Positions 1 to 6,168 of a stretch of DNA of 9,239 nucleotides are shown in pieces. Location of the stretch: contig CABUBX010000081.1 in the NCBI GenBank assembly GCA_902489925.1, positions 1 to 9,239 on the forward strand. The letters run 5' to 3'. The notes below the pieces were generated by a model that worked only from the letters and a program-made list of their open reading frames with translations, ran no database searches and was not told the DNA's origin. The DNA is from an uncultured Lachnospiraceae bacterium. GTDB lineage: Bacteria; Bacillota; Clostridia; Lachnospirales; Lachnospiraceae. Numbering within the stretch: the first letter of the stretch is position 1; every line of letters starts with the position of its first letter. The translations under genes and the position numbers were made by a program.

Positions 1-578
1 CTGTGGGTCAATTCCCATAAATAATCCCGCATACGGCTGTGAATTGTTCTGTTTCTTCTCGTTACCGCATAGCGTGACTCAATAATATCACCATCCTGAA
101 GCACATTATCCGATACAAGTGTTCCGCCATCTTTTAAAAGACGCATCACCTCCGGCAGAAAATGAATATACTGCCCCTTGGCTGCATCCATAAATATAAA
201 ATCATAGCTGTCCTCCAGCTGCTTTAAAATATCTATGGCATCACCTTCCAGCAACGTCACTTTCTCACCGACACCTGCCCGTTCAAAATTAAGCTTTGCT
301 TCATCAATACGCTTCTGAAATTTTTCTATCGTTGTCACTCTCGCATCTGACGGCGCATATTCACTCATTAAAAGCGCAGAAAAGCCTACAGCAGTTCCCA
401 CTTCGAGAATCTTCTTAGGCTTTGTCATCTTTATAAGCACGCGAAGCAGGGACGCCGTCTCCTGACGGATAATCGGCACTCTGTCTTCGCGAGCTTGTTT
501 CGCTATTTCTCTGATGAGCTCTGACTCTCCCGTATCAAGAGAGCGGATATACGCTGTCATTCTCTCATCAACTATCAA
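1..578 (-). CDS. trmR: tRNA 5-hydroxyuridine O-methyltransferase TrmR, 3' end outside window
   Basis: SAM-dependent O-methyltransferase of the class I (COMT-like) family. TrmR, formerly YrrM in B. subtilis, methylates 5-hydroxyuridine at tRNA position 34 to 5-methoxyuridine. My translation gives 192 residues before the window ends. Family members are usually about 215 residues, so roughly the last 20 are missing. The N-terminus MIVDERM is family-like. Motif I, LEVGTAVGFSA, lies at residues 58-68. The acidic SAM-ribose contact is probably E85. Probable metal ligands are D131 (in FMDAAKG) and D157-N158 (in VSDNVL). A basic stretch follows at 174-186 (RR..TIHSRMRDY), which I expect to contact tRNA. 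The start is TTG: GGAGG lies 7 nt upstream, and the next in-frame ATG (residue 7) would remove the conserved IVDER. The gene begins 2 nt after the MltG-like stop codon, and its ribosome binding site lies within that gene's last codons, suggesting coupled translation. Confidence 0.9.
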   Translation of the reverse strand, partial: MIVDERMTAYIRSLDTGESELIREIAKQAREDRVPIIRQETASLLRVLIKMTKPKKILEVGTAVGFSALLMSEYAPSDARVTTIEKFQKRIDEAKLNFERAGVGEKVTLLEGDAIDILKQLEDSYDFIFMDAAKGQYIHFLPEVMRLLKDGGTLVSDNVLQDGDIIESRYAVTRRNRTIHSRMRDYLWELTH

Positions 579-580
579 TG

Positions 581-1054
581 CTATTCCTCCGTTACGCTAT
601 CTGTACTGCCACTGCTCTCCTCCACCTCAGGCGCCTGCGCCCCGGTGTCATCAGTCACTGTCATTCCTTTTGTTGTCAATGCCAGCACAATATCATCCGC
701 TGTCATTGTCTGACTCATTTCGTAAGTTCCCGGCTGTATTTTATCAGACAGCTTCGCCAGCTTCATACGAAGCACAAAAGCCGCTTCATATTTTACTAAG
801 TCATTTTCCTTCAAAGTCTTTGCAACCTCTTTGACTGTCGTCCCCGCAGGGACATCTATTCTTACTGTCTCCTGACTATATTTTGACATGGCAGGATTTC
901 CGAAAACCTGATAGGAGAAATCATAGGCCAATGTTGCAGCTTTAATAAAAAGAAAGATGACTAAAATATAGACGCCTACATGTATTACTGTTTCCATAAA
1001 GCCAAGACCGACTTTTTTGCCTATCTGAGCTTTTCTGCTTCTGCTCTTACCCAT
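581..1054 (-). CDS. Short MltG/YceG-like membrane protein without the transglycosylase catalytic domain
   Basis: A 157-residue protein. A basic N-terminal tail (1-14) precedes one hydrophobic segment at about 20-43, consistent with an inside-to-outside membrane anchor. Residues 62-130 match the LysM-like N-terminal part of the YceG/MltG family: VRIDVPAGTTVKEVAKTL, then IQPGTYEM and a final ADDIVLAL helix. Full MltG, an endolytic murein transglycosylase that ends glycan strands, has about 340 residues and a C-terminal catalytic domain with an essential glutamate. That domain is absent. The protein ends in an acidic Ser/Thr/Glu-rich tail (135-157). The stop looks genuine, because trmR with its own ribosome binding site begins 2 nt later, leaving no room for a frameshifted remainder. 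It occupies the place of B. subtilis mltG (yrrL), before trmR. GAGGAGG lies 14 nt upstream of the ATG, a long spacing, but a stop codon four codons upstream rules out an earlier start. A non-enzymatic peptidoglycan-binding or scaffold role is inference. Confidence 0.75.
   Translation of the reverse strand: MGKSRSRKAQIGKKVGLGFMETVIHVGVYILVIFLFIKAATLAYDFSYQVFGNPAMSKYSQETVRIDVPAGTTVKEVAKTLKENDLVKYEAAFVLRMKLAKLSDKIQPGTYEMSQTMTADDIVLALTTKGMTVTDDTGAQAPEVEESSGSTDSVTEE
586..590 (-). promoter_or_regulatory. Shine-Dalgarno that fixes the TTG start of trmR
   Basis: On the minus strand GGAGG is followed by a 7-nt spacer and then TTG at 578-576. The upstream gene's TAG stop (583-581) lies inside the spacer. 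This strong site supports the non-ATG start over the ATG six codons later, which has no well-placed purine tract. Confidence 0.75.
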
Positions 1055-1063
1055 TGTATTTTG

Positions 1064-1420
1064 TTATTCCTCCTCTGAATCAAACATAAAGTCCATCTCA
1101 AACTTTACTGCATCATCAAGTACCCGGTAAATATCCTTTACCATCATGCACAGTCTCTGCTGGGCTGCTAAGAAATCTCTGACAATGCTTTCGCCGAGAA
1201 CATCGGCAAAATCATGTTCAAGCTTCAGTATATTCTGTATTCTCTCCTCACCCTCCGGTGTATTAAGAAGGAAAAAATACTTTCGTCTAAACTTGTTCAG
1301 ACGTCCAAGTAACTCCGGACGCATACAAAGTTTTGCATAAGCCCGCGTATAGCCTTCCTGCTCACTGCTTTTTCTTATCGCAGCTGCCAATGCCTTCGTC
1401 TGTTTTTCAACTTCTGTCAT
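1064..1420 (-). CDS. YlbF/YmcA-family protein
   Basis: A 118-residue, mostly helical, charged protein resembling the YlbF/YmcA (Com_YlbF) family. In B. subtilis YlbF (RicF) and YmcA (RicA) form a complex with YaaT (RicT) that affects competence, sporulation and biofilm formation through RNase Y-dependent mRNA processing. Visible features are a helix-rich N-terminus (EVEKQTKALAAAIRKS), a central basic stretch around RLNKFRRKYFFL, and an acidic end (FDSEEE). The C-terminal cysteine-rich tail of RicF, which helps bind iron-sulfur clusters, is missing; only two isolated cysteines occur. I chose the ATG at 1420 because GGAGAGG lies 9 nt upstream. A longer reading from 1447 overlaps the rnj stop and has no site of its own. 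With this start the gene follows rnj by 19 nt, so it is almost certainly co-transcribed with it. Family assignment is fairly secure. The exact paralogue and function are not. Confidence 0.75.
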   Translation of the reverse strand: MTEVEKQTKALAAAIRKSSEQEGYTRAYAKLCMRPELLGRLNKFRRKYFFLLNTPEGEERIQNILKLEHDFADVLGESIVRDFLAAQQRLCMMVKDIYRVLDDAVKFEMDFMFDSEEE

Positions 1421-1429
1421 TTTATCCGG

Positions 1430-1436
1430 CCTCTCC
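1430..1436 (-). promoter_or_regulatory. Shine-Dalgarno that fixes the start of the YlbF-family gene
   Basis: GGAGAGG on the minus strand, 9 nt before the ATG at 1420, in the short gap after the rnj stop codon. It favours this start over the in-frame ATG at 1447, which lies inside the end of rnj. Confidence 0.7.
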
Positions 1437-1439
1437 AAG

Positions 1440-3140
1440 TTATGCATCCACTTCCATAATAATCGGAAGTATCATCGGATTACGTTTTGTCTGTTTCCAT
1501 ATAAAATCGCCCAATGACTCTCTGACAACATTTTTAATCTTACCCCAGTCTGTACAGCGCTTGCTGAGACAGTTATACAGGGCATCATTAACGACTCGTC
1601 TTGCCTCATCCATAAGGTCCTCGGATTCTCTCACATACACAAAACCTCTTGAGACAATATCAGGTCCCGAAAGAATTTCATTTGTATACTTATCAAGCGT
1701 CATCACGACAATAATCAAACCATTTTGTGAAAGCATCTGACGGTCTCTTAAAACAATATTGCCAACATCGCCGACGCCAAGACCATCTACCATAATCGCA
1801 CCGCTTTGCACATGACCTGTAACCTTTGCATTCTCATCCGAAAGCTCAAGCACATCGCCTGTTTTCATAATAATAATATTTTCTTTTTCAACGCCCATCG
1901 TCTCCGCAAGCCCCGCATGAGCTTTCAGATGACGGTATTCGCCGTGAACAGGAATGGCATACTTCGGACGTGTCAGCGCATAAATCAGCTTAATTTCCTC
2001 CTGGCACGCATGACCTGAAACATGCGTATCCTGGAAGATAACATCCGCACCCTGTCTGTATAAATCATTAATAATATTAGAAACCGCCTTTTCATTGCCC
2101 GGAATCGGTGTTGAGCTGAAAATGACCGTGTCTCCCGGATTAATCGATACCTTCCTGTGCACAGATGCAGCCATCCTTGAAAGCGCTGCCATCGTCTCAC
2201 CCTGACTTCCCGTCGTAATAAGCACAATCTGCTCAGGCGGATAATTTTTCATGCTTTCAATATCAATCAGCGTGTTGTCAGGAATATTAATGTAGCCAAG
2301 TTCTTGAGCGATTGTAATGATATTGACCATACTGCGGCCCTCCACAATGACCTTGCGGCCATATCGGTAGGCAGTATCAATAATCTGCTGCACACGGTCT
2401 ACATTTGAAGCAAATGTCGCCACAATAATTCTTGAATTTCTGTGCTCATTAAAAATATGGTCAAAAGTTTTGCCGACTGTACGCTCTGACTGAGTAAAGC
2501 CCGGCCGCTCTGCGTTCGTACTGTCTGACATCAAGGCAAGGACGCCCTTTTTGCCAAGCTCTGCAAAGCGTTGCAAATCAATACGCTCGCCGAAAACAGG
2601 CGTATAATCAATTTTAAAGTCACCTGTATGGATAATAATACCTGCAGTTGTATAGATTGCCAGCGCTGTCGCATCGGCAATGCTGTGATTTGTCTTAATA
2701 AACTCTATTCTAAAGCAGCCAAGATTAATAAACTGTCCGTGTTTAATGACCTTGCGCTTTACAGCCTTCATCATATTATGTTCTTTTAATTTATGCTCAA
2801 TAATGCCCATCGTCAGCTTAGTCGCATAAATCGGTACCGGAATATCTCTGAGCACATATGGCAGCGCCCCGATATGGTCTTCATGACCGTGAGTAATCAC
2901 AAAGCCCTTGACCTTATCAATGTTATCTTTAAGATAAGTAATATCAGGAATCACCAAATCTACACCCAGCATATCGTCTGCCGGAAAGGCAAGACCACAG
3001 TCCACAACGATAATACTGTCCTCATACTCGAAGCAGGTGATATTCATACCAATCTGCTCAAGTCCTCCAAGTGGGATGATTTTTACCTTTTCGTGTCCCA
3101 AATTTCCAATATGATTGTTACGATGATTATTAAATTTCAT
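1440..3140 (-). CDS. rnj: Ribonuclease J
   Basis: A 566-residue metallo-beta-lactamase/beta-CASP RNase that acts as a 5'-3' exoribonuclease and endonuclease in mRNA decay and in rRNA and small-RNA maturation. The order is the family's: beta-lactamase core with HGHEDH zinc ligands at 84-89, NHS with H152, and HTGDFK with D174; a beta-CASP insert at about 220-345 containing TTGSQGE (309-315); SGHA at 375-378 and PVHGEYRHL at 397-405 completing the active site; then the linker and C-terminal dimerisation domain. Length fits the family. All catalytic residues appear intact. The first 17 residues (rich in Asn and His) form an extension before the conserved KVKIIPLGG. GGAGGTG lies 11 nt upstream of the ATG, somewhat far but with no better start. 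It is preceded by a 168-nt leader and followed 19 nt later by the YlbF-family gene. Only one RNase J is seen here, so the J1/J2 distinction cannot be made. Confidence 0.95.
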   Translation of the reverse strand: MKFNNHRNNHIGNLGHEKVKIIPLGGLEQIGMNITCFEYEDSIIVVDCGLAFPADDMLGVDLVIPDITYLKDNIDKVKGFVITHGHEDHIGALPYVLRDIPVPIYATKLTMGIIEHKLKEHNMMKAVKRKVIKHGQFINLGCFRIEFIKTNHSIADATALAIYTTAGIIIHTGDFKIDYTPVFGERIDLQRFAELGKKGVLALMSDSTNAERPGFTQSERTVGKTFDHIFNEHRNSRIIVATFASNVDRVQQIIDTAYRYGRKVIVEGRSMVNIITIAQELGYINIPDNTLIDIESMKNYPPEQIVLITTGSQGETMAALSRMAASVHRKVSINPGDTVIFSSTPIPGNEKAVSNIINDLYRQGADVIFQDTHVSGHACQEEIKLIYALTRPKYAIPVHGEYRHLKAHAGLAETMGVEKENIIIMKTGDVLELSDENAKVTGHVQSGAIMVDGLGVGDVGNIVLRDRQMLSQNGLIIVVMTLDKYTNEILSGPDIVSRGFVYVRESEDLMDEARRVVNDALYNCLSKRCTDWGKIKNVVRESLGDFIWKQTKRNPMILPIIMEVDA

Positions 3141-3308
3141 GTTTATTTACGCACCTCCGCTAAAATTACGGCCTGTGCACGAATAAATATCGCTCAGACA
3201 CTCCTTCGTCCGCCATCCGGCGCTTTATCTATCATCTGCCAAATTTGATACGTTCATTTTGTGACCTTCGTATGTCTGAGTTTTATCTGTACCTGCACAC
3301 ACCTCTTG
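3141..3308 (-). other. Leader / intergenic region upstream of rnj
   Basis: This 168-nt gap is much longer than the 0-20 nt gaps elsewhere in this gene run. I see no convincing promoter and no intrinsic terminator after the DUF1292 gene, so rnj may be reached by read-through. It contains an 8-bp inverted repeat (3193-3200 with 3273-3280). It also contains a possible 10-codon ORF at 3257-3225 (MNVSNLADDR) with AAGG 7 nt before its ATG. The rnj ribosome binding site is at 3158-3152. A regulatory leader, or the remains of a lost gene, are both possible. Confidence 0.35.
3193..3280 (-). repeat. 8-bp inverted repeat in the rnj leader
   Basis: On the minus strand CTCAGACA (3280-3273) is followed 72 nt later by its exact reverse complement TGTCTGAG (3200-3193). 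In RNA the arms could close a long-range stem of 8 bp, or 9 with a G-U pair. The enclosed loop holds the small ORF. A match of this length could arise by chance. Confidence 0.3.
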
Positions 3309-3578
3309 TTACTCTAATTCAATGTCCATCTCATCCAGCAATGTCTCAAATACTTTCGACAGCGCTTCAAATTCATTATCTTCCTCGACAAATTCAAACA
3401 CAGATTCCTGCGCCTCGCTATCGCTGAATGTTTCCTTTATAATATAAGCTTCGCCTTCCTCATCGGCGTCCTCAACCAAAAGGTAATTAATATTATTAAT
3501 TCTTGTTTGTTCTACAACATAGAACGATAAAACTTCACCGTCCGGTGATAACATCTTAATACTTTCTCTCTGACTCAT
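3309..3578 (-). CDS. DUF1292 / UPF0473 family protein (YrzB-like)
   Basis: An 89-residue, strongly acidic protein of unknown function. The first half is beta-rich and typical of DUF1292: a charged start, LSPDGEVLSFYVVEQ at 10-24, then NYLLVEDADEEGEAYIIKE at 31-49. The second half is an acidic helix (EFEALSKVFETLLDEMD). No catalytic motif or membrane segment is visible. Identification rests on this pattern and on its place directly after ireB and ruvX, the conserved Firmicutes trio. AAAGG lies 5 nt before the ATG, and the ruvX stop is 9 nt upstream. It is probably a cytoplasmic protein co-expressed with ruvX. Its role is not established. Confidence 0.85.
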   Translation of the reverse strand: MSQRESIKMLSPDGEVLSFYVVEQTRINNINYLLVEDADEEGEAYIIKETFSDSEAQESVFEFVEEDNEFEALSKVFETLLDEMDIELE

Positions 3579-3587
3579 AAATGCCTT

Positions 3588-4010
3588 TCAGCCTTTCTTA
3601 CTATCTAAATATCCTTGTAAAATATAAACGGCCGCCAGCTTGTCCACATAGGCTTTTCTGTGCTCTCTGCGCACGCCGCCCTCCATCAGTGTCCTTTCGG
3701 CAAAGACCGTACTCATCCGCTCATCCCAAAGTATCACAGGCAATCCTGTCCGGCGCTCAAGCATCTCCTTAAATGCCATCGTCGTCTCGCAGCGGCTGCC
3801 CTCTGAATTATTCATATGCTTAGGATAGCCAAGAACAATTTCTGACACGTCTTCGGCTGCTGCGATTTCTTCTATCCTTGCAAGTGTTTTTCTTAATTTA
3901 TTTTCTTCTTTTCGCTCTATGGTCTCCACAGGCTGGGCAGTCAGCCCAAGTGCATCACTTAAAGCAACGCCCACCGTCTTTGTGCCATAGTCAAGTCCCA
4001 GTATCCTCAT
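3588..4010 (-). CDS. ruvX: RuvX/YqgF family nuclease (putative pre-16S rRNA nuclease / Holliday junction resolvase-like)
   Basis: A 140-residue RNase H-fold protein, the usual family length. The start MRILGLDYGTKTVGVA carries the first catalytic aspartate (D7) and the G-T-K-x-x-G strand turn. EIVLGYPKHMNNSEG (57-71) is the conserved glycine-rich loop. LWDERMST (94-101) carries the next acidic and basic residues. DKLAAVYILQGYLD (123-136) carries the last conserved aspartate. Family members were first proposed as Holliday junction resolvases. E. coli YqgF is linked to processing of the 16S rRNA 3' end, which suits this RNA-centred neighbourhood. The ATG lies 6 nt after the ireB stop, and an AGG of the ribosome binding site overlaps that stop, suggesting tight coupling. 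Confidence 0.95.
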   Translation of the reverse strand: MRILGLDYGTKTVGVALSDALGLTAQPVETIERKEENKLRKTLARIEEIAAAEDVSEIVLGYPKHMNNSEGSRCETTMAFKEMLERRTGLPVILWDERMSTVFAERTLMEGGVRREHRKAYVDKLAAVYILQGYLDSKKG

Positions 4011-4016
4011 ATCAAC

Positions 4017-4277
4017 CTACTTTAAATTAACATCAATATAATTTTTGAGCAGTTCCTCTAAAATCTCGTCTCTTTCTACCTTCATAATAAGATAACGGGC
4101 GTTTTTATAGCTTGTTACATAAGTCGGATCCCCGGACATAATGTAGCCTACAATCTGGCTGACCGGATTATATCCCTTCTCTGTCAGCGCAATATAAACA
4201 GCCTCCAAAATATCCTTAACCGCAATGTCATTCTCATTTGTCACCTTAAAATACTGAGTATTTTTCATATCGGGCAT
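4017..4277 (-). CDS. ireB: IreB / ReoM family regulatory phosphoprotein (UPF0297)
   Basis: An 86-residue protein of the family known as IreB in Enterococcus and ReoM in Listeria. Members are substrates of the PASTA Ser/Thr kinase. ReoM links kinase signalling to ClpCP-dependent turnover of MurA and so to peptidoglycan synthesis. The signature is clear: EKGYNPVSQIVGYIMSGDP (33-51), then an R-x-x-I/V-x-K-x-ERDEILEELLKNY C-terminal helix. Thr7, followed by an aromatic residue two positions on, lines up with the phosphorylated Thr7 of ReoM; this alignment is from memory. AAGGTG lies 6 nt before the chosen ATG. An internal ATG at codon 4 is possible but less well placed. It is first in the run of seven minus-strand genes after a 90-nt gap holding a candidate promoter. 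No kinase is in the window. Confidence 0.92.
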   Translation of the reverse strand: MPDMKNTQYFKVTNENDIAVKDILEAVYIALTEKGYNPVSQIVGYIMSGDPTYVTSYKNARYLIMKVERDEILEELLKNYIDVNLK

Positions 4278-4339
4278 TTCCTACACCTTACTTTCTTAAA
4301 AATTACATAGTTATCCCATGTTTTCCGAACCTGCTACCT

Positions 4340-4371
4340 ATTATATTAATATATTATGCGGTAAAATTCAA
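4340..4371 (-). promoter_or_regulatory. Candidate promoter for the ireB-ruvX-DUF1292-rnj run
   Basis: A perfect TATAAT occurs on the minus strand at 4345-4340. A TTGAAT (4371-4366, overlapping the mtaB stop codon) is 20 nt upstream of it, which is too far. The same TTGAAT is 17 nt from TAATAT (4348-4343). The stretch is very AT-rich and includes the palindrome ATATTAATAT, so chance matches are likely. It is the only plausible promoter in the 90-nt gap before ireB. Confidence 0.4.
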
Positions 4372-5714
4372 TCCATTCTTTCGCAAATTGAAAAATCTTC
4401 ATAATTTTTGCCTGTCATCGTCCCACAAAGCACCTGATTTAAGTCCGCTTTCCCGCCTTCAAAAACCACTTTGATATATTCTTTACTATGACCGGTCACA
4501 TAGGTTTTGCCATCAATCTCTATGATTTCCTCAGCGAGCACTTTAAGACATTTGTCCTTGTTTTCTTCAATATAGCGCGCTCGAAGCATTCTGTCCGCCT
4601 CAAGCAAAACTGCACTTCTTTTATTCTTTATCTGCTCATCCACCTGATTTTCCATAACCGCCGCCTTTGTTCCCTGACGCTTTGAATATTTAAAAATATG
4701 CATTTGGGAAAAGGCAATTTCGTTTACAAACTTTTGAGTTTTTGCAAATTCTTCTTCTGTTTCGCCCGGAAAGCCCACAATGACATCTGTCGTAATCGCA
4801 GGACGGTCAAAATACTTTCTCAAAAGTGCACAGCTCTCCCGATACTCTGCGGTCGTATATTTCCTGTTCATTCGCTTTAAAGTCGCATCACAGCCGCTTT
4901 GCAATGACAAATGAAAATGAGGGCATATTTTATCAATCGCAGAAAGCCGCTTCACAAAGTCCTCGGTGATAAGACGCGGTTCAAGCGAGCTTAGCCGGAT
5001 TCTTTCAAGACCCGAAACGTTTGCCAGAGCTTCAATAAGGGCAATTAGATGATTGCCGTTATTTTTCTTTGCATCATATTCAACCCCTTCAAAGTCAAGG
5101 CCATAGGAGGAAATATGAATACCGGTCAGAACAATTTCCCTGTAGCCATTTTCTGCAAGGTGACGCACCTCACTGATAACATCCTCCGCCCTTCTGCTGC
5201 GCACCCTTCCTCTTGCATACGGAATAATACAGTAAGAACAGAATTGGTTGCAGCCATCCTGAATTTTAATATAAGCTCTCCTGTGCTCACTTGTCTCGTG
5301 AATAGACAAAGTCTCATAATCCGGTGTATGATTAATATCAATAATATCACTTGACGGCTTTGTGCCCTGAGCGCTCATATAACGCTCAACAATATTTACA
5401 ATGTCCTTTTTTCTGTTATTGCCCACAACAATGTCAACCATCGAATCTTCCAAAAGCTTCTCCCCGGCTTCCTGAGCATAACATCCGGCAGCAACAACAA
5501 TAGCGCCCGGATTTATTTTTTTTGCACGGTGAAGCATCTGTCGCGACTTCCTGTCGGCAATATTTGTCACTGTGCATGTATTTATGATATAAACATCCGC
5601 TGCCTCGTTAAAATCAACAATCTCATACCCTGCAGCTCTGAACAATTCATTCATCGCATCTGTCTCATATTGATTCACTTTACAGCCTAATGTATAAAAC
5701 GCTGCTCTTTTCAT
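4368..5714 (-). CDS. mtaB: tRNA (N6-L-threonylcarbamoyladenosine(37)-C2)-methylthiotransferase MtaB
   Basis: A 448-residue radical-SAM methylthiotransferase that turns t6A37 into ms2t6A in ANN-decoding tRNAs. The N-terminal UPF0004 domain supplies three cluster ligands: C11 (TLGCKVNQYE, the MtaB-type start, unlike the MiaB sequence), C47 (NTCTVT) and C78 (AGCYAQ). The radical SAM motif C-x3-C-x2-C is at C155, C159 and C162, followed by IPYARGRVRSR. The core continues through LTGIHISSYG, SSLEPRL, HLSLQSGCD and TTDVIVGFPGET. A TRAM-like RNA-binding domain occupies about 380-446. Length and all six cysteines fit an active enzyme. AAAGGAG lies 7 nt upstream of the ATG. It is separated from thiI by the opposite-strand HPr-like gene and so probably has its own promoter. 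In Bacillus the orthologue (yqeV) follows rsmE (yqeU), so rsmE-mtaB proximity is conserved here with three genes between. No clear terminator follows it. Confidence 0.93.
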   Translation of the reverse strand: MKRAAFYTLGCKVNQYETDAMNELFRAAGYEIVDFNEAADVYIINTCTVTNIADRKSRQMLHRAKKINPGAIVVAAGCYAQEAGEKLLEDSMVDIVVGNNRKKDIVNIVERYMSAQGTKPSSDIIDINHTPDYETLSIHETSEHRRAYIKIQDGCNQFCSYCIIPYARGRVRSRRAEDVISEVRHLAENGYREIVLTGIHISSYGLDFEGVEYDAKKNNGNHLIALIEALANVSGLERIRLSSLEPRLITEDFVKRLSAIDKICPHFHLSLQSGCDATLKRMNRKYTTAEYRESCALLRKYFDRPAITTDVIVGFPGETEEEFAKTQKFVNEIAFSQMHIFKYSKRQGTKAAVMENQVDEQIKNKRSAVLLEADRMLRARYIEENKDKCLKVLAEEIIEIDGKTYVTGHSKEYIKVVFEGGKADLNQVLCGTMTGKNYEDFSICERMD

Positions 5715-5758
5715 TTACTCTCTCCTTTAATTTTTTAGGTTTAAAAGCTGCAACCGTA

Positions 5759-5787
5759 TTGACTTTTTAGCCTCCTGAATGTAGTAT
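5759..5787 (+). promoter_or_regulatory. Candidate promoter of the HPr-like gene
   Basis: TTGACT (5759-5764) is separated by 17 nt from TAGTAT (5782-5787), giving 5/6 and 4/6 matches to the sigma-70/SigA consensus. Transcription would begin near 5794. AAGGGGAG at 5817-5824 then supplies the ribosome binding site, 8 nt before the ATG at 5833. Confidence 0.5.
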
Positions 5788-5811
5788 ATAAGTATATTAA
5801 GAAAATACTAA
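5783..5811 (-). promoter_or_regulatory. Candidate mtaB promoter
   Basis: On the minus strand TATACT (5788-5783) lies 17 nt after TTAGTA (5811-5806), a weak -35. A second TATACT lies at 5796-5791, 8 nt away. Transcription would begin near 5776, giving a 5' leader of about 60 nt before mtaB. The site lies on top of the candidate promoter of the opposite-strand gene. Confidence 0.3.
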
Positions 5812-5832
5812 CATTGAAGGGGAGTCCAACGT

Positions 5833-6066
<234 letters not shown>

Positions 6067-6091
6067 TTTTTCTTTTTCTTCATATTCCCAA

Positions 6092-6132
6092 GGGCCGTAT
6101 GCGTCTATGACGTATGCGGTTCCTCCTTTTTT
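6092..6132 (+). terminator. Rho-independent terminator of the HPr-like gene
   Basis: On the plus strand arms 6095-6105 and 6109-6119 form an 11-bp stem with two G-U pairs around a 3-nt TAT loop. Three more outer pairs are possible (6092-6094 with 6120-6122). A T-run at 6127-6132 follows. On the minus strand the two G-U pairs become A-C mismatches and there is no U-tract, so it should act only on plus-strand transcripts. Confidence 0.7.
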
Positions 6133-6133
6133 A

Positions 6134-6157
6134 CGGGAAATTTTTACAAATTTCCCG
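6134..6157. repeat. Perfect 10-bp hairpin between the convergent HPr-like and thiI genes
   Basis: Arms CGGGAAATTT (6134-6143) and AAATTTCCCG (6148-6157) flank a 4-nt loop. It lies 12 nt after the thiI stop on the minus strand. Neither strand has a U-tract after it: the minus strand runs into TAAAAAAGGAGG and the plus strand into CTCTCACACC. It is therefore not a standard terminator. It could end or stabilise the thiI transcript 3' end, or be a protein site. Confidence 0.5.
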
Positions 6158-6168
6158 CTCTCACACCA

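Noticed and set aside
514..834. A 106-codon plus-strand open frame opposite the trmR/mltG-like junction
   Set aside because: It is antisense to two well-supported genes, has low-complexity Ser/Pro/Leu composition and no family resemblance.
1420..1447. Longer start of the YlbF-family gene at 1447
   Set aside because: It overlaps the rnj stop, has no ribosome binding site, and the ATG at 1420 has a strong one at 9 nt.
1333..1740. A 135-codon plus-strand open frame opposite rnj
   Set aside because: It lies antisense to conserved RNase J sequence, with no recognisable domain; it is a shadow of the real codons.
3210..3225. Short CGCC/GGCG hairpin in the rnj leader as a terminator for the DUF1292 gene
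   Set aside because: The stem is only 4 bp and no U-tract follows on the minus strand.
2793..3248. A 151-codon plus-strand open frame opposite the rnj 5' end and leader
   Set aside because: Most of it mirrors the HGHEDH-containing region of RNase J. Composition and lack of any domain mark it as a shadow.
4338..4358. AT-rich palindromic stretch after mtaB as a terminator
   Set aside because: The stem would be all A-T with no GC core and no clean U-tract, so I treat it as a possible promoter region only.
6092..6132. Same hairpin as a bidirectional terminator for thiI
   Set aside because: On the minus strand two stem positions become A-C mismatches and no U-run follows.
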